Made by a program: the position numbers and the translations under genes. From Thalassospira lucentensis (GTDB lineage: Bacteria > Pseudomonadota > Alphaproteobacteria > Rhodospirillales > Thalassospiraceae): a DNA stretch of 64,000 nucleotides. The stretch spans positions 496,001 through 560,000 of the forward strand of contig NZ_JAATOV010000003.1 in assembly GCF_011806425.1 (NCBI RefSeq). Direction: 5' to 3'. Positions 36,818 through 45,811 of the stretch are shown here, piece after piece (position 1 is the stretch's first letter; the number at the start of each line of letters is the position of its first letter). The notes below the pieces were generated by a model. That model was not told the DNA's origin. It worked only from the letters and a program-made list of their open reading frames with translations, and ran no database searches.

Positions 36818-37717
36818 TTAGCTTTCAATTGCGGGCAAAAAACGGCGCGCTTCGGATAGAACGGCTTCGTTCACCCGATCAAGCAGTTTGCTTTTCATGG
36901 TGCGGTGATGCCAATAAAGCGGTCGGTCGATCACATGCGGACAAGGCTGAACCAGCTTTCCGGTGCGCAAGCCCTCCTCTGCCTGATGAATTTCCACAAC
37001 GGCATAGGCAATGCCCTGCTCGGCCACGGTGACGAAACCTTGTGAACTGGGCACGGTATGGGCGGGGAAATCACCGGGGTTTAAACCGAAATAGGTTTTC
37101 AAATACTGGTTTTGCAGCTCATCATAGCGTGAAAAATTCACCGCCGGACAACTGCGCAAGGCATCGGCGGTAACACCGTCCTTAAAATAGCGGTCTTCAA
37201 ATTCCGGCGACACCACCATCACATAGCGCATTTTACCAAGCGGCCGGGCCCGGCATCCTTGGATCGGCGTGGATTGCAAACTGATTGCACCAAGAACCGT
37301 GCCATCCAAAAGCGCCTGATGATTAAGCGATTCATCATCGACAGTCAGATGAACAAGAAGTTCAAGGTCATGAAATAAGCGCTTGGGAACATTGGCAAAC
37401 CACGTCGCCAAGCTATCAGCATTGACCGCAAGCGCGACCTGCCCGAACCGACCATCTGATGGGATATCGGGCAGTTCGTCCTGCAAGTCCTGCTCAAGCA
37501 AACGGACACTTTGATAGTGCTGCAACAGGCGTTGCCCTGCGGCGGTCGCGACAATCGGTTTGGCCCGAATGATCAACGGTTGGCCCAAACGATCTTCTAA
37601 CAGTTTCACCCGTTGCGAGATCGCCGATTGCGTCAGACCAAGTTCACGTGCGGCCTTTTCAAAGCTGGCATGGCGGATCACTTCCGCACAGGCTTGCAGC
37701 AATTTGTAATCTAAAAT
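36818..37717 (-). CDS. LysR-family regulator, ArgP/LysG-like, apparent ATT start
   Basis: Controls the divergent amino-acid exporter. With an ATT start at 37717 the protein is 299 aa and begins (M)LDYKLLQACAEVIRHASF, the N-terminus expected for ArgP. AAGGGGG lies five bases before the ATT, while no ATG, GTG or TTG exists between the in-frame stop and there. A TTG at 37702 would remove five conserved residues and sits 20 bases from the ribosome site. The helix-turn-helix is LGLTQSAISQRVKLLEDRLGQ. ArgP/LysG activators respond to lysine and arginine. Confidence 0.85.
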   Translation of the reverse strand: MLDYKLLQACAEVIRHASFEKAARELGLTQSAISQRVKLLEDRLGQPLIIRAKPIVATAAGQRLLQHYQSVRLLEQDLQDELPDIPSDGRFGQVALAVNADSLATWFANVPKRLFHDLELLVHLTVDDESLNHQALLDGTVLGAISLQSTPIQGCRARPLGKMRYVMVVSPEFEDRYFKDGVTADALRSCPAVNFSRYDELQNQYLKTYFGLNPGDFPAHTVPSSQGFVTVAEQGIAYAVVEIHQAEEGLRTGKLVQPCPHVIDRPLYWHHRTMKSKLLDRVNEAVLSEARRFLPAIES

Positions 37718-37892
37718 GGTCGCCCCCTTGTGCTTCTAATATACCCCACACTATTGCGACAAAGCGCCACAGCGATATTAAAAATCCTAATGCCCTATCA
37801 TTATAATTCGATTTCCTTATTTTATCAAATTGCTATGACGGGGCAGTCACAAACAGTCATGAACCAACCAACAAACAGACGGATCCCCGTAT

Positions 37893-38519
37893 ATGTTCCT
37901 CAGCTACGCGACAGGATTTGGCCTTGGCGGCGGATTGATCATCGCCATTGGCGCGCAAAATGCCTTCGTCCTTGGGCAAGGATTGCGGCGCAATCATCCG
38001 ATGCTGGTCGCGTTTGTCTGCGCGTTGTGCGACGGCGTTCTGATTGCTGCGGGCGTTGCCGGATTGGGCACCCTGATTGCCGCCTACCCGATCTTGACGA
38101 CAATCGCCGCATGGGGCGGTGGTGCGTTTCTGATCTGGTATGGGTTGGGGGCGTTCAGACGGCTGTTTGAAACCGAAACATTGTCCGAAGAACACATTGC
38201 CAAAACCGGATGGAAGGCCGTGTTATCGACCACCTTGGCCGTAACGTTGCTGAACCCGCATGTCTATTTGGATACGGTGGTGATGCTGGGCGGGATTGGC
38301 GGGCAGTATCCGGCTGATGAACGGCTTGGCTTTGCGCTGGGTGCCATGAGTGCCAGTTTTGTGTGGTTCTTTGCCATCGCACTAGGCGCGTCTTGGCTGG
38401 CGCCATATGTCGCGCGTCCGATCACGTGGAAAATCGTTGATGCGCTGACATGTATCGTCATGTGGCTGGTGGCTTATCACCTGCTGGCACCCGAAATTGC
38501 CGGATTGATCGGGGCATAA
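37893..38519 (+). CDS. ArgO/LysE-family amino acid exporter
   Basis: Exports basic amino acids (arginine, lysine or canavanine); 208 aa, six predicted TM helices. The IAIGAQNAFVLGQGLRRNHP segment near the N-terminus and LLNPHVYLDTVV in the middle are signatures of ArgO/LysE. It is divergent from the ArgP-like gene with 175 bases between, the classical argP-argO / lysG-lysE layout. The ribosome site is weak (GGATCC), in keeping with a gene held low until activated. Confidence 0.92.
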   Translation: MFLSYATGFGLGGGLIIAIGAQNAFVLGQGLRRNHPMLVAFVCALCDGVLIAAGVAGLGTLIAAYPILTTIAAWGGGAFLIWYGLGAFRRLFETETLSEEHIAKTGWKAVLSTTLAVTLLNPHVYLDTVVMLGGIGGQYPADERLGFALGAMSASFVWFFAIALGASWLAPYVARPITWKIVDALTCIVMWLVAYHLLAPEIAGLIGA

Positions 38520-38621
38520 ACGGCCCGATTAAATCCTCATACAATTAGAATTACACCCATTGCTGGCCTGAGACGAAATAACGGACGGAGGACGTAAAGA
38601 ACATACTCCCCCTTAGGGCTA

Positions 38622-39197
38622 CTACCCCATTGCATCCTTGAAATGACGGCGACAAACCGGGACATAACGGTCGTTCCCCCCAATTTCGACCTGAGCCCCC
38701 TCGCGCACCGGATCGCCATTTTCATCGACGCGCAGAACCATGCCGGCTTTGCGTCCGCAATGGCAGATGGTCTTAAGCTCGTTAATTTTATCGGCCCAGG
38801 CCAGCAACCATTTGGAGCCTTCAAACAACTCGCCTTGAAAATCGGTACGAATGCCGTAACACAGAACCGGAATACGATGCTTATCGGCGATGTCCGACAT
38901 CTGCCAGACTTGTTGTTTGGTCAGAAACTGGGCTTCGTCGATCAGCACGCAATCGACTTTGCCTTCTTTCATCTGCCCAAGAATGAGCGCGCACATATCC
39001 GTATCGGCGTCAAACAGATGGGCTGGGGCCTCAAGGCCGATGCGCGATGCGATTTTGCCAACGCCAAAGCGGTTATCAAACGCCACGGTCAGCAGCATCG
39101 TGTTCATGCCGCGTTCGTGGTAATTGAAACTCGCCTGAAGCAATGTCGTCGATTTGCCCGCATTCATCGACGAATAGTAAAAGAACAGATTGGCCAT
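38622..39197 (-). CDS. tdk: thymidine kinase
   Basis: Phosphorylates thymidine and deoxyuridine with ATP; 191 aa, TK1-like type II. The start at 39197 has GGGGGAC before it; 16 upstream codons are rejected. Seen motifs are P-loop [13 protein letters not shown] (residues about 7-19), the [12 protein letters not shown]alker B-like strand, and zinc cysteines (CHCGRKAGM and YVPVCRRHF). It supplies the salvage branch for thymidine, whose breakdown enzyme DeoA is at 16 kb. Confidence 0.96.
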   Translation of the reverse strand: MANLFFYYSSMNAGKSTTLLQASFNYHERGMNTMLLTVAFDNRFGVGKIASRIGLEAPAHLFDADTDMCALILGQMKEGKVDCVLIDEAQFLTKQQVWQMSDIADKHRIPVLCYGIRTDFQGELFEGSKWLLAWADKINELKTICHCGRKAGMVLRVDENGDPVREGAQVEIGGNDRYVPVCRRHFKDAMG

Positions 39198-39287
39198 GGG
39201 TCCCCCGAATAATCGTGACAGGGGGAATAGCCGATCAAGGGGCATTATTCAATATGGCATAGTACGCTGGGGCATGCTCGGGGGCGT

Positions 39288-40193
39288 TTATTGCCTTCTT
39301 TCATCGATATCGGCCAGTTGCTGGCGCAGATAATCAAGCAGGGTTTTGACCTTGTTGCTGCGGATGACATCGCCGGAATAAACCGCATATATGCTTAAAA
39401 CCGGCAAGTTCCAGTCTGGCAAAACAGGGTGCATCCCCCCGTTTGCGATATCGGTGGCGACGTCAGAAAACGGCACGACAGCCATCCCATGACCATCGCG
39501 CAGGAACTGCAAACGCGCGGTCGCACTATCGACCTGCACACTGCCCGATACCGTAATTTTACGTTCATGATCACCGTTGGTTAAACGCAGCGTTTCTGGA
39601 ACGCGGCTGTACATTACCCAGTTATGGTCGGTCAGGTCTTCGGGATTTTTTGGCGTGCCGAATTTCGCGATATAGTCCTGACTGGCGACAATGACACGCC
39701 GGGTCTCGTACAGGCGGATGGATTTTAATTCCGAACTGCGCAAGGGACCGGACCGAATGGCGATATCAATCCCCTGCCCGATCAGATCGACAACATCGTC
39801 AGTCAAGCGCACATCAAGAGCGACACCGGGATAGGTTTGCCGAAACCGGCTTAGAATCGGGACAATGCGCAAATTGCCGATATGAACTGAACAGCTCAGC
39901 GATATTTTCCCCACCGGGTCATCACGCAATTCTTCGACACGTTTGCGCGCGGCCTCGGCCTCAAGCGTGATCGTGCGGCAGCTATCATAATACCGGGTTC
40001 CGGCATCGGTCAGACTGAATGTTCGGGTACTGCGCCGAAGCAACGGCACGCCAAGTTTTGCTTCGAGCTGCCTGATTTGGTGGGAAATGGCGGCACGGCT
40101 CAGCCCCATTTTGCGCGCTGCGGCGGAAAACCCGCCTTCTTCGACCACACGGGCAAAAATCATCATGGCGCGAACTTCATCAAGTGCCGACAT
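39288..40193 (-). CDS. LysR-family transcriptional regulator, divergent from a DJ-1/PfpI gene
   Basis: 301 aa. The N-terminal helix-turn-helix reads SAAARKMGLSRAAISHQIRQLEAKLGVPL; the effector domain follows with the CrgA-type sequence (SCSVHIGNLRIVPIL, VRLTDDVVDLIGQGIDIAIR). This subclass often controls adjacent oxidative or aldehyde-stress genes. It faces the DJ-1/PfpI gene across 106 bases, so it probably regulates that gene. Confidence 0.88.
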   Translation of the reverse strand: MSALDEVRAMMIFARVVEEGGFSAAARKMGLSRAAISHQIRQLEAKLGVPLLRRSTRTFSLTDAGTRYYDSCRTITLEAEAARKRVEELRDDPVGKISLSCSVHIGNLRIVPILSRFRQTYPGVALDVRLTDDVVDLIGQGIDIAIRSGPLRSSELKSIRLYETRRVIVASQDYIAKFGTPKNPEDLTDHNWVMYSRVPETLRLTNGDHERKITVSGSVQVDSATARLQFLRDGHGMAVVPFSDVATDIANGGMHPVLPDWNLPVLSIYAVYSGDVIRSNKVKTLLDYLRQQLADIDERRQ

Positions 40194-40299
40194 TTTATAT
40201 GCTCAAATAATTTGACAATCCTGTCGCTTTTACGGCCTTTCGCAACTTTTGTCAGCTACCTATATTCAACGCAATTCACTTCCCCGAATGGAGGATCTT

Positions 40300-40980
40300 A
40301 TGCGTATTTTGATGATTATGACGTCGCACGACAAAATGGGCGACACCGGCCACAAAACCGGTATCTGGCTTGAAGAATTTGCGGCGCCTTATTACCGCTT
40401 TAAGGACGAAGGTGTTGAAATCACCTTGGCATCCCCCAAAGGTGGTCAGCCGCCGCTTGATCCGAACAGCCAGGCACAAGACGCCCTGACCGATGCCACG
40501 GAACGTTTCGATCAGGATGCGGAAGCGCAAAAAGCATTTGCCAATACCGTCACGCTTGATGGCTTAAAGGCCGATGACTATGACGCGCTGTTTTATCCTG
40601 GTGGTCACGGCCCGCTTTGGGATTTGGCCAACGACACCAAATCCATCGCCCTGATTGAGGCCTTTGTCGCCCAAGGCAAACCGGTTGCCGCTGTTTGTCA
40701 CGGCCCGGCTGCCCTCGTCGGCGCCAAAGGAACGGATGGAAAACCGTTGGTTTCGGGTAAAAACGTGACCGGCTTTACCAACGACGAAGAAAAGGCTGTT
40801 GGCCTTGAAGAGGTCGTGCCGCTGTCGATTGAAGACGAGTTCAAAAAACTTGGTGGTCACTACACCAAGAAAGACATGTGGGCATCTTACGCGGTTGTCG
40901 ATGGCAAATTGGTCACCGGCCAGAACCCGGGATCAAGTGAAGCGACCGCCGATGAAGTGATGAAGCTTCTGAAAGCTTAA
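40300..40980 (+). CDS. DJ-1/PfpI family protein (type 1 glutamine amidotransferase-like, Hsp31/YajL relatives)
   Basis: 226 aa. The start at 40300 has GGAG six bases upstream, and 17 upstream codons are rejected. The fold is a class I amidotransferase-like sandwich; the catalytic cysteine lies in the nucleophile elbow AAVCHGPAALV (near residue 135), after the YPGGHGPLWDL loop. MTSHDKMGDTGHKTGIWLEE and LASPKGGQPPLDP match the larger Hsp31-like subgroup (about 225-230 aa), whose members act as glyoxalase III, deglycase or chaperone; the exact activity is not settled by sequence. Confidence 0.9.
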   Translation: MRILMIMTSHDKMGDTGHKTGIWLEEFAAPYYRFKDEGVEITLASPKGGQPPLDPNSQAQDALTDATERFDQDAEAQKAFANTVTLDGLKADDYDALFYPGGHGPLWDLANDTKSIALIEAFVAQGKPVAAVCHGPAALVGAKGTDGKPLVSGKNVTGFTNDEEKAVGLEEVVPLSIEDEFKKLGGHYTKKDMWASYAVVDGKLVTGQNPGSSEATADEVMKLLKA

Positions 40981-41003
40981 TCACCTTTGCGACCACGCAT
41001 TTA

Positions 41004-41042
41004 AAAAGCCGCCCGTCTCAATCTGAAACGGGCGGCTTTTTT
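41004..41042. terminator. bidirectional terminator between the DJ-1/PfpI gene and gatB
   Basis: Thirteen-bp stem AAAAGCCGCCCGT / ACGGGCGGCTTTT (41004-41016, 41028-41040) with A and T runs on both sides, between convergent genes. Confidence 0.9.
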
Positions 41043-41061
41043 ATTAGTCTGATGATTAAAA

Positions 41062-42516
41062 TCAGCCGAGGATTTTGTCGCGGAGCATTTTGTTGACCAT
41101 GCCCGGGTTGGCTTTACCACCCGTGGATTTCATGACCTGACCAACAAACCAGCCGAGCATACGATCCTTGCCATCACGGATTTCCTGGACCTTGTCCGGG
41201 TTGGCCGCAATAACTTCGTCGATGGCAGCCTCAATTGCACCGGTATCGGTGATCTGTTTGAGACCTTTTTCTTCGACGATCTTTTCAGGATCTTCGCCAG
41301 TTTCGATCATGATTTCAAAGACGTCCTTGGCGATACGGCCAGAGATGGTGTCATTGGAAATAAGATCGATCAGCTTGCCAAGATTTTCGGCTGTAACCGG
41401 GCTGTCAGCAATGCCGACTTCGGCCTTGTTCAGCGCGCCAAACAGGTTGGTGATTACCCAGTTCGCTGCCAGTTTGCCATCACGGCCCTTTGCAACGATT
41501 TCGTAGTAATCAGCCTTTTCCTTTTCCGCGACAAGAACGCCGGCATCATATGCCGACAGGCCGTTTTCATTGATGAAGCGGGCTTTTTTCTCGTCCGGGA
41601 GTTCCGGCAAGGTTTTTTCGATTTCAGCAACAAACGCATCATCGAACACCAGCGGCAGCAAATCCGGATCCGGGAAATAGCGGTAATCATGTGCCATTTC
41701 TTTGGAACGCATCGCGCGGGTTTCGCCAAGACGCTGATCAAACAGACGGGTCTGCTGAATGATTTCCCCGCCAGATTCCAAAACTTCGACCTGACGTTTT
41801 GCTTCGATCTCAATCGCCTGCATCACGAAACGGATGGAGTTGACGTTCTTGATTTCGCAACGCGTACCAAACGGCTCGCCCGGACGACGGACCGATACGT
41901 TGGCATCGCAACGCATGGAGCCTTCGTTCATGTTGCCATCACAGGTGCCAAGGTAACGCACGATTGCGCGCAACTTGGTAAGGTAAGCACCGGCTTCTTC
42001 GGGGGTGCGAATATCAGGGTCCGATACGATTTCCATCAGGGCAACGCCCGAACGGTTCAAATCGATATGGGAATATTTCGGGTCCTGATCGTGCATTGAT
42101 TTACCCGCATCCTGTTCAAGATGCAGACGTTCAATACCCACCGACTTGGTCGTGCCATCGGGCATATCAAGAATGATGGTGCCCTTGCCAACAATCGGTT
42201 TATCAAACTGCGAAATCTGATACCCCTGCGGCAGATCGGCATAGAAGTAGTTCTTGCGCGAAAAGACGCTTTCTTTGTTGATCTGGGCTTTGAGGCCCAA
42301 ACCGGTTTTCACAGCCTGACGCACGCATTCTTCGTTGATGACCGGCAACATGCCCGGCATGGCGGCATCAACAAGGCTAACGTTGCTGTTGGCTTCGTTA
42401 CCAAATTTGGTCGAGGCACCTGAAAACAGCTTGGAATTGGAAACCACCTGACAGTGGACTTCCAAACCGACAACGATTTCCCACGGGCCGGTTGAACCTT
42501 CGATGATATAGCTCAT
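41062..42516 (-). CDS. gatB: Asp-tRNA(Asn)/Glu-tRNA(Gln) amidotransferase subunit B
   Basis: Recognises and phosphorylates the misacylated tRNA so that GatA-derived ammonia can amidate it; 484 aa. Family signatures are [20 protein letters not shown] near the N-terminus, the [13 protein letters not shown] segment and the [20 protein letters not shown] block. The C-terminal YqeY-like helical tail binds tRNA and ends [11 protein letters not shown]. Three bases separate it from gatA; it is last in gatCAB. Confidence 0.97.
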   Translation of the reverse strand: MSYIIEGSTGPWEIVVGLEVHCQVVSNSKLFSGASTKFGNEANSNVSLVDAAMPGMLPVINEECVRQAVKTGLGLKAQINKESVFSRKNYFYADLPQGYQISQFDKPIVGKGTIILDMPDGTTKSVGIERLHLEQDAGKSMHDQDPKYSHIDLNRSGVALMEIVSDPDIRTPEEAGAYLTKLRAIVRYLGTCDGNMNEGSMRCDANVSVRRPGEPFGTRCEIKNVNSIRFVMQAIEIEAKRQVEVLESGGEIIQQTRLFDQRLGETRAMRSKEMAHDYRYFPDPDLLPLVFDDAFVAEIEKTLPELPDEKKARFINENGLSAYDAGVLVAEKEKADYYEIVAKGRDGKLAANWVITNLFGALNKAEVGIADSPVTAENLGKLIDLISNDTISGRIAKDVFEIMIETGEDPEKIVEEKGLKQITDTGAIEAAIDEVIAANPDKVQEIRDGKDRMLGWFVGQVMKSTGGKANPGMVNKMLRDKILG

Positions 42517-42519
42517 GGA

Positions 42520-43998
42520 TCAGCCCTCCTGCCCGAAAGGTTTCGCGGTGAAGTTGGCTGCACTTTCAAGTACGCCCCCAACACGCAGAACGGTTTCTTC
42601 GTCAAACGGTTTGCCAATCAGCTGCAGACCAAGCGGAAGACCTTCGGACGACAGACCAGCCGGCAATGACAGGCCCGGAAGACCAGCAAGGCTTGCCGGA
42701 ACGGTAAACACGTCATTGAGATACATTTTGACCGGATCGTCTTCGTTTTCGCCAATTGCGAACGCCGCCGACGGTGCGGTTGGTGCCAAAATGGTATCAA
42801 CGGTGCCAAACGCATTTGCGAAATCTTCGTAGATGCGGCGACGGACTTTAAGCGCCTTATTGTAATAGGCATCGTAATAGCCAGCCGACAGCACATAGGT
42901 GCCGATCATGATGCGGCGCTGGACTTCTTTACCAAAGCCAGCAGCACGCGATTTGGAATACATGTCATCAAGGCTGTCGCCTTCGTCCATGACACGCTGT
43001 CCATAACGCAGGCCATCATAACGTGCCAGGTTCGAAGATGCTTCTGCTGGGGCAACGATATAATAGGTACCCAGCGCGTATTTGGTGTGCGGCAGGGTCA
43101 CATCGACCACTTCTGCACCCGCATCGCGCAGCATGGCAACGCCGTTATCCCAAAGCTTGGTGATTTCTTCGGGCATGCCTTCAACACGGTATTCTTTTGG
43201 AATACCGATTTTCATGCCGCGAATGTCACCCGTAAGGGCGGCTTCGAAATCAGGCACTGCCATCGGGGCAGACGTGCTGTCTTTGGCATCGTGACCGGCC
43301 ATTGACCCAAGCATGATGGCAGCATCACGCACGGTTTTGGTCATCGGACCAGCCTGATCAAGCGAGCTTGCAAAGGCAACAACACCCCAGCGCGAGCAAC
43401 GACCATAGGTCGGTTTCAGACCGACAATACCGCAATAAGACGCCGGTTGGCGGATTGAACCACCGGTATCGGTCCCGGTTGCGGCAAGCGCCATACCACC
43501 AGCAACGGCAGCAGCAGAACCACCAGATGAACCACCCGGCACAAGATCCTTGCCGTCTTTGCCTTTCCACGGGTTAATCACATTGCCGTAGTAAGAAGAC
43601 GTATTGGCAGACCCCATGGCGAACTCATCAAGGTTCGCCTTACCAAGCATCACAGCGCCATTATCAAACAGCTTGCTGGTGACGGTGGATTCATATTCGG
43701 GTTTAAACCCTTCGAGGATGTGCGATGCGGCTGTGGTTTGAACACCTTCGGTGCAGAACAGGTCTTTGACCGCGATCGGCAGACCTTCCATGTTGCCAGC
43801 GTCACCTTTGGCGCGCTTGGCATCGGAAGCCTTGGCCATCTCGATGGCTTTGTCCGGGGTTTCGGTGATGTAAGCGTTCAGATTGCGATGCGCTTCCATC
43901 GATTTCAGGTGTGCTTCGGTCAGTTCGACCGAGGTATAATCACCCTTTGCCAGACCGTCGCGGGCCTCGGCAAGTGTCAGCTTTGTCAAATCAGTCAT
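42520..43998 (-). CDS. gatA: Asp-tRNA(Asn)/Glu-tRNA(Gln) amidotransferase subunit A
   Basis: Glutaminase subunit of the amidotransferase, amidase family, 492 aa. The catalytic Ser-cisSer-Lys triad is present: Lys in PIAVKDLFC (near 77), cis-Ser in [14 protein letters not shown], and nucleophilic Ser in [10 protein letters not shown] (near 176). Its start shares one base with the gatC stop, so the two are coupled. Together with GatB and GatC it makes Gln-tRNA (and possibly Asn-tRNA) in an organism without one or both synthetases. Confidence 0.97.
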   Translation of the reverse strand: MTDLTKLTLAEARDGLAKGDYTSVELTEAHLKSMEAHRNLNAYITETPDKAIEMAKASDAKRAKGDAGNMEGLPIAVKDLFCTEGVQTTAASHILEGFKPEYESTVTSKLFDNGAVMLGKANLDEFAMGSANTSSYYGNVINPWKGKDGKDLVPGGSSGGSAAAVAGGMALAATGTDTGGSIRQPASYCGIVGLKPTYGRCSRWGVVAFASSLDQAGPMTKTVRDAAIMLGSMAGHDAKDSTSAPMAVPDFEAALTGDIRGMKIGIPKEYRVEGMPEEITKLWDNGVAMLRDAGAEVVDVTLPHTKYALGTYYIVAPAEASSNLARYDGLRYGQRVMDEGDSLDDMYSKSRAAGFGKEVQRRIMIGTYVLSAGYYDAYYNKALKVRRRIYEDFANAFGTVDTILAPTAPSAAFAIGENEDDPVKMYLNDVFTVPASLAGLPGLSLPAGLSSEGLPLGLQLIGKPFDEETVLRVGGVLESAANFTAKPFGQEG

Positions 43999-44288
43999 TA
44001 TTCAACCACCTTAGGCACAACAAAACAGCCAGCATCGGTCATCGGTGCGTTTGACAGCACTTTTTGCTGGATGTTGCCATCGGTGACTTCATCCTTGCGC
44101 AGCGGCAAGGTCAGATCGGCAACCGACGTCAGGGGTTCACAACCTTCGACATCAACTTCTTGCAGTTCCTCGACAAAATCGAGGATACGGGTCAAATCAC
44201 CCGCCAGTTCGGTCAGGCCTTCTTCGGACACGTTGATACGTGAAAGATAGGCAATACGGCGAACTGTTTCCTTATCCAAAGACGACAT
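43998..44288 (-). CDS. gatC: Asp-tRNA(Asn)/Glu-tRNA(Gln) amidotransferase subunit C
   Basis: Small scaffold subunit, 96 aa, that wraps around the GatA-GatB interface. The family start [21 protein letters not shown] and the LRKDEVTDG segment with the C-terminal FVVPKVVE are clear. First gene of gatCAB. Confidence 0.94.
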   Translation of the reverse strand: MSSLDKETVRRIAYLSRINVSEEGLTELAGDLTRILDFVEELQEVDVEGCEPLTSVADLTLPLRKDEVTDGNIQQKVLSNAPMTDAGCFVVPKVVE

Positions 44289-44493
44289 GGATGAAAGTCT
44301 CTCTTAAGGAATGACAAAAAACCCGGCAGATGGTCCATCTGCCAGAACTTGAATTACAGCGCGGAAACTAGCACCCCGAAGCCCCCGCCGCAAGGGCCGG
44401 TCGTGGGGATAAACACGCGATTTTGCGGTCATTTTAATTTCCCGATCCGGTGTTTGATCACGACACCGCGCAATTTCCATCGATTTTCATACA

Positions 44494-44528
44494 AAAGGGC
44501 CGACGACACCAAATGCCGCCGGCCCTTT
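44494..44528 (-). terminator. terminator of the Pot-type ABC operon
   Basis: Nine-bp stem AAAGGGCCG / CGGCCCTTT (44494-44502, 44520-44528), followed on the minus strand by TTGTATG. It lies 58 bases past the last permease gene. The rest of 44289-44586 shows no gene. Confidence 0.7.
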
Positions 44529-44586
44529 ATTGCTTTGACTTTGGAGCGCAATGGGCGTTCCACCCTACCCCGTTTTGGTTTCTCGC

Positions 44587-45807
44587 TTAACCCGGGCTCA
44601 TGCCGCGCAGACGTTCGGAACGGCGGCGGAGCAATTCAACCGTGGCCAACAGCAAGATCGAGACCGAGACAAGAATGGTCGCGGCGGCCAGAATGGTTGG
44701 TGAAATCTGCTCGCGAAGACCGGTGTACATTTGCCATGGCAAGGTTTGCTGGCGTGCAGAACCGACAAACAGAACCACCACAACTTCGTCAAACGATGTG
44801 ATAAAGGCAAACAAGCCGCCAGAAATCACTCCGGGCAGAATAAGGGGCATCTGCACACGGAAGAAGGTGGTTACCGGATCAGCACCCATATTGGCAGCAG
44901 CCCGCGTCAGGGAGCTATCAAAGCCGACCAACGTCGCGGTCACTGTAATGATGACAAACGGAATACCCAGCACTGCGTGGGCCAAAATCACCTTCACATA
45001 CCCGACAAAGGCCTGATTAAGCCCCAGATTAAGCTGAAGCCAATTACCCAGCGGGGCATAAAAGAAGAACATGCCCGTCGCGGAAATGATTAGCGGCACA
45101 ATCATCGGCGAAATGAGGATCGCCATCATCACCTGACGCCCCGGCACGTGCGATTGGCTAAGACCAATGGCCGCCAAGGTCCCCAATGACACCGAAATCA
45201 ATGTCGCAATCGGCGCAATGATCAACGAGTTTTTCAGCGGCACCATCCATTCATCGGTACCGAGGAAATCACGATAGTGCTTTAAGCTGTAGCCCGCGGA
45301 CTTGAAGCTGAGCATTTCGGGCGTGAAGGTAAAGAAGTTCTCGGCATTAAAGGAAAGCCACACAACCGGGATCAAAGGTGCAATCAGGAAGAAGAAGACG
45401 AAAGCACAGATAAACAGGAAAGTGCAGTGCCACAGCACCTGCCCCGGTGTGTAATAGATCGGAACCCCGGCGCGGTATTTACCGGTGCCAACCCAGGTCG
45501 CAAACCACCCCATCGACAGCCCGACAACAAACCCACCCAAAAAACCACCAACGCCGCCAAACAGTGCCGCCACAACGGCAAACACCACAGCAACGCCCCA
45601 GATTTTTTTCCAGCGTTTGATCGAAACGATCTTTGCAAGGGCCAAGGCCAGCACGGCACCCACGACAGCTCCGCCAACAGCGCCGATAAACGGATCGCCA
45701 AAGATATTACCGGTCACAAAGCCAAACATCGCACCAAGCACGGCCACGATCGGCATCGTGAAGGTCAAGAGGTTTGGGCGTTTGATGTTAACAATTAACT
45801 CATTCAT
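44587..45807 (-). CDS. Pot-type ABC transporter permease (PotC-like) with extra N-terminal membrane domain
   Basis: Inner-membrane permease, 406 aa, versus about 260-270 for E. coli PotC. The conserved part starts at the TM helix near residues 129-150 and includes the coupling loop RAAANMGADPVTTFFRVQMPLILP (key residues AANMGAD). In front of it is an additional region (about 12-110) with four glycine-rich hydrophobic segments, for example VLGAMFGFVTGNIFG and LFGGVGGFLGGFVVG, looking like tightly packed extra TM helices. It is translated four bases after PotB. The N-terminal addition is unusual; see findings. Confidence 0.87.
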   Translation of the reverse strand: MNELIVNIKRPNLLTFTMPIVAVLGAMFGFVTGNIFGDPFIGAVGGAVVGAVLALALAKIVSIKRWKKIWGVAVVFAVVAALFGGVGGFLGGFVVGLSMGWFATWVGTGKYRAGVPIYYTPGQVLWHCTFLFICAFVFFFLIAPLIPVVWLSFNAENFFTFTPEMLSFKSAGYSLKHYRDFLGTDEWMVPLKNSLIIAPIATLISVSLGTLAAIGLSQSHVPGRQVMMAILISPMIVPLIISATGMFFFYAPLGNWLQLNLGLNQAFVGYVKVILAHAVLGIPFVIITVTATLVGFDSSLTRAAANMGADPVTTFFRVQMPLILPGVISGGLFAFITSFDEVVVVLFVGSARQQTLPWQMYTGLREQISPTILAAATILVSVSILLLATVELLRRRSERLRGMSPG

Positions 45808-45811
45808 GTCC

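Noticed and set aside
42400-42411. ACCAAATTTGGT palindrome identical to the core of the nucleoside-operon palindrome
   Set aside because: It lies inside gatB, encoding a conserved Lys-Phe-Gly stretch; best seen as chance.
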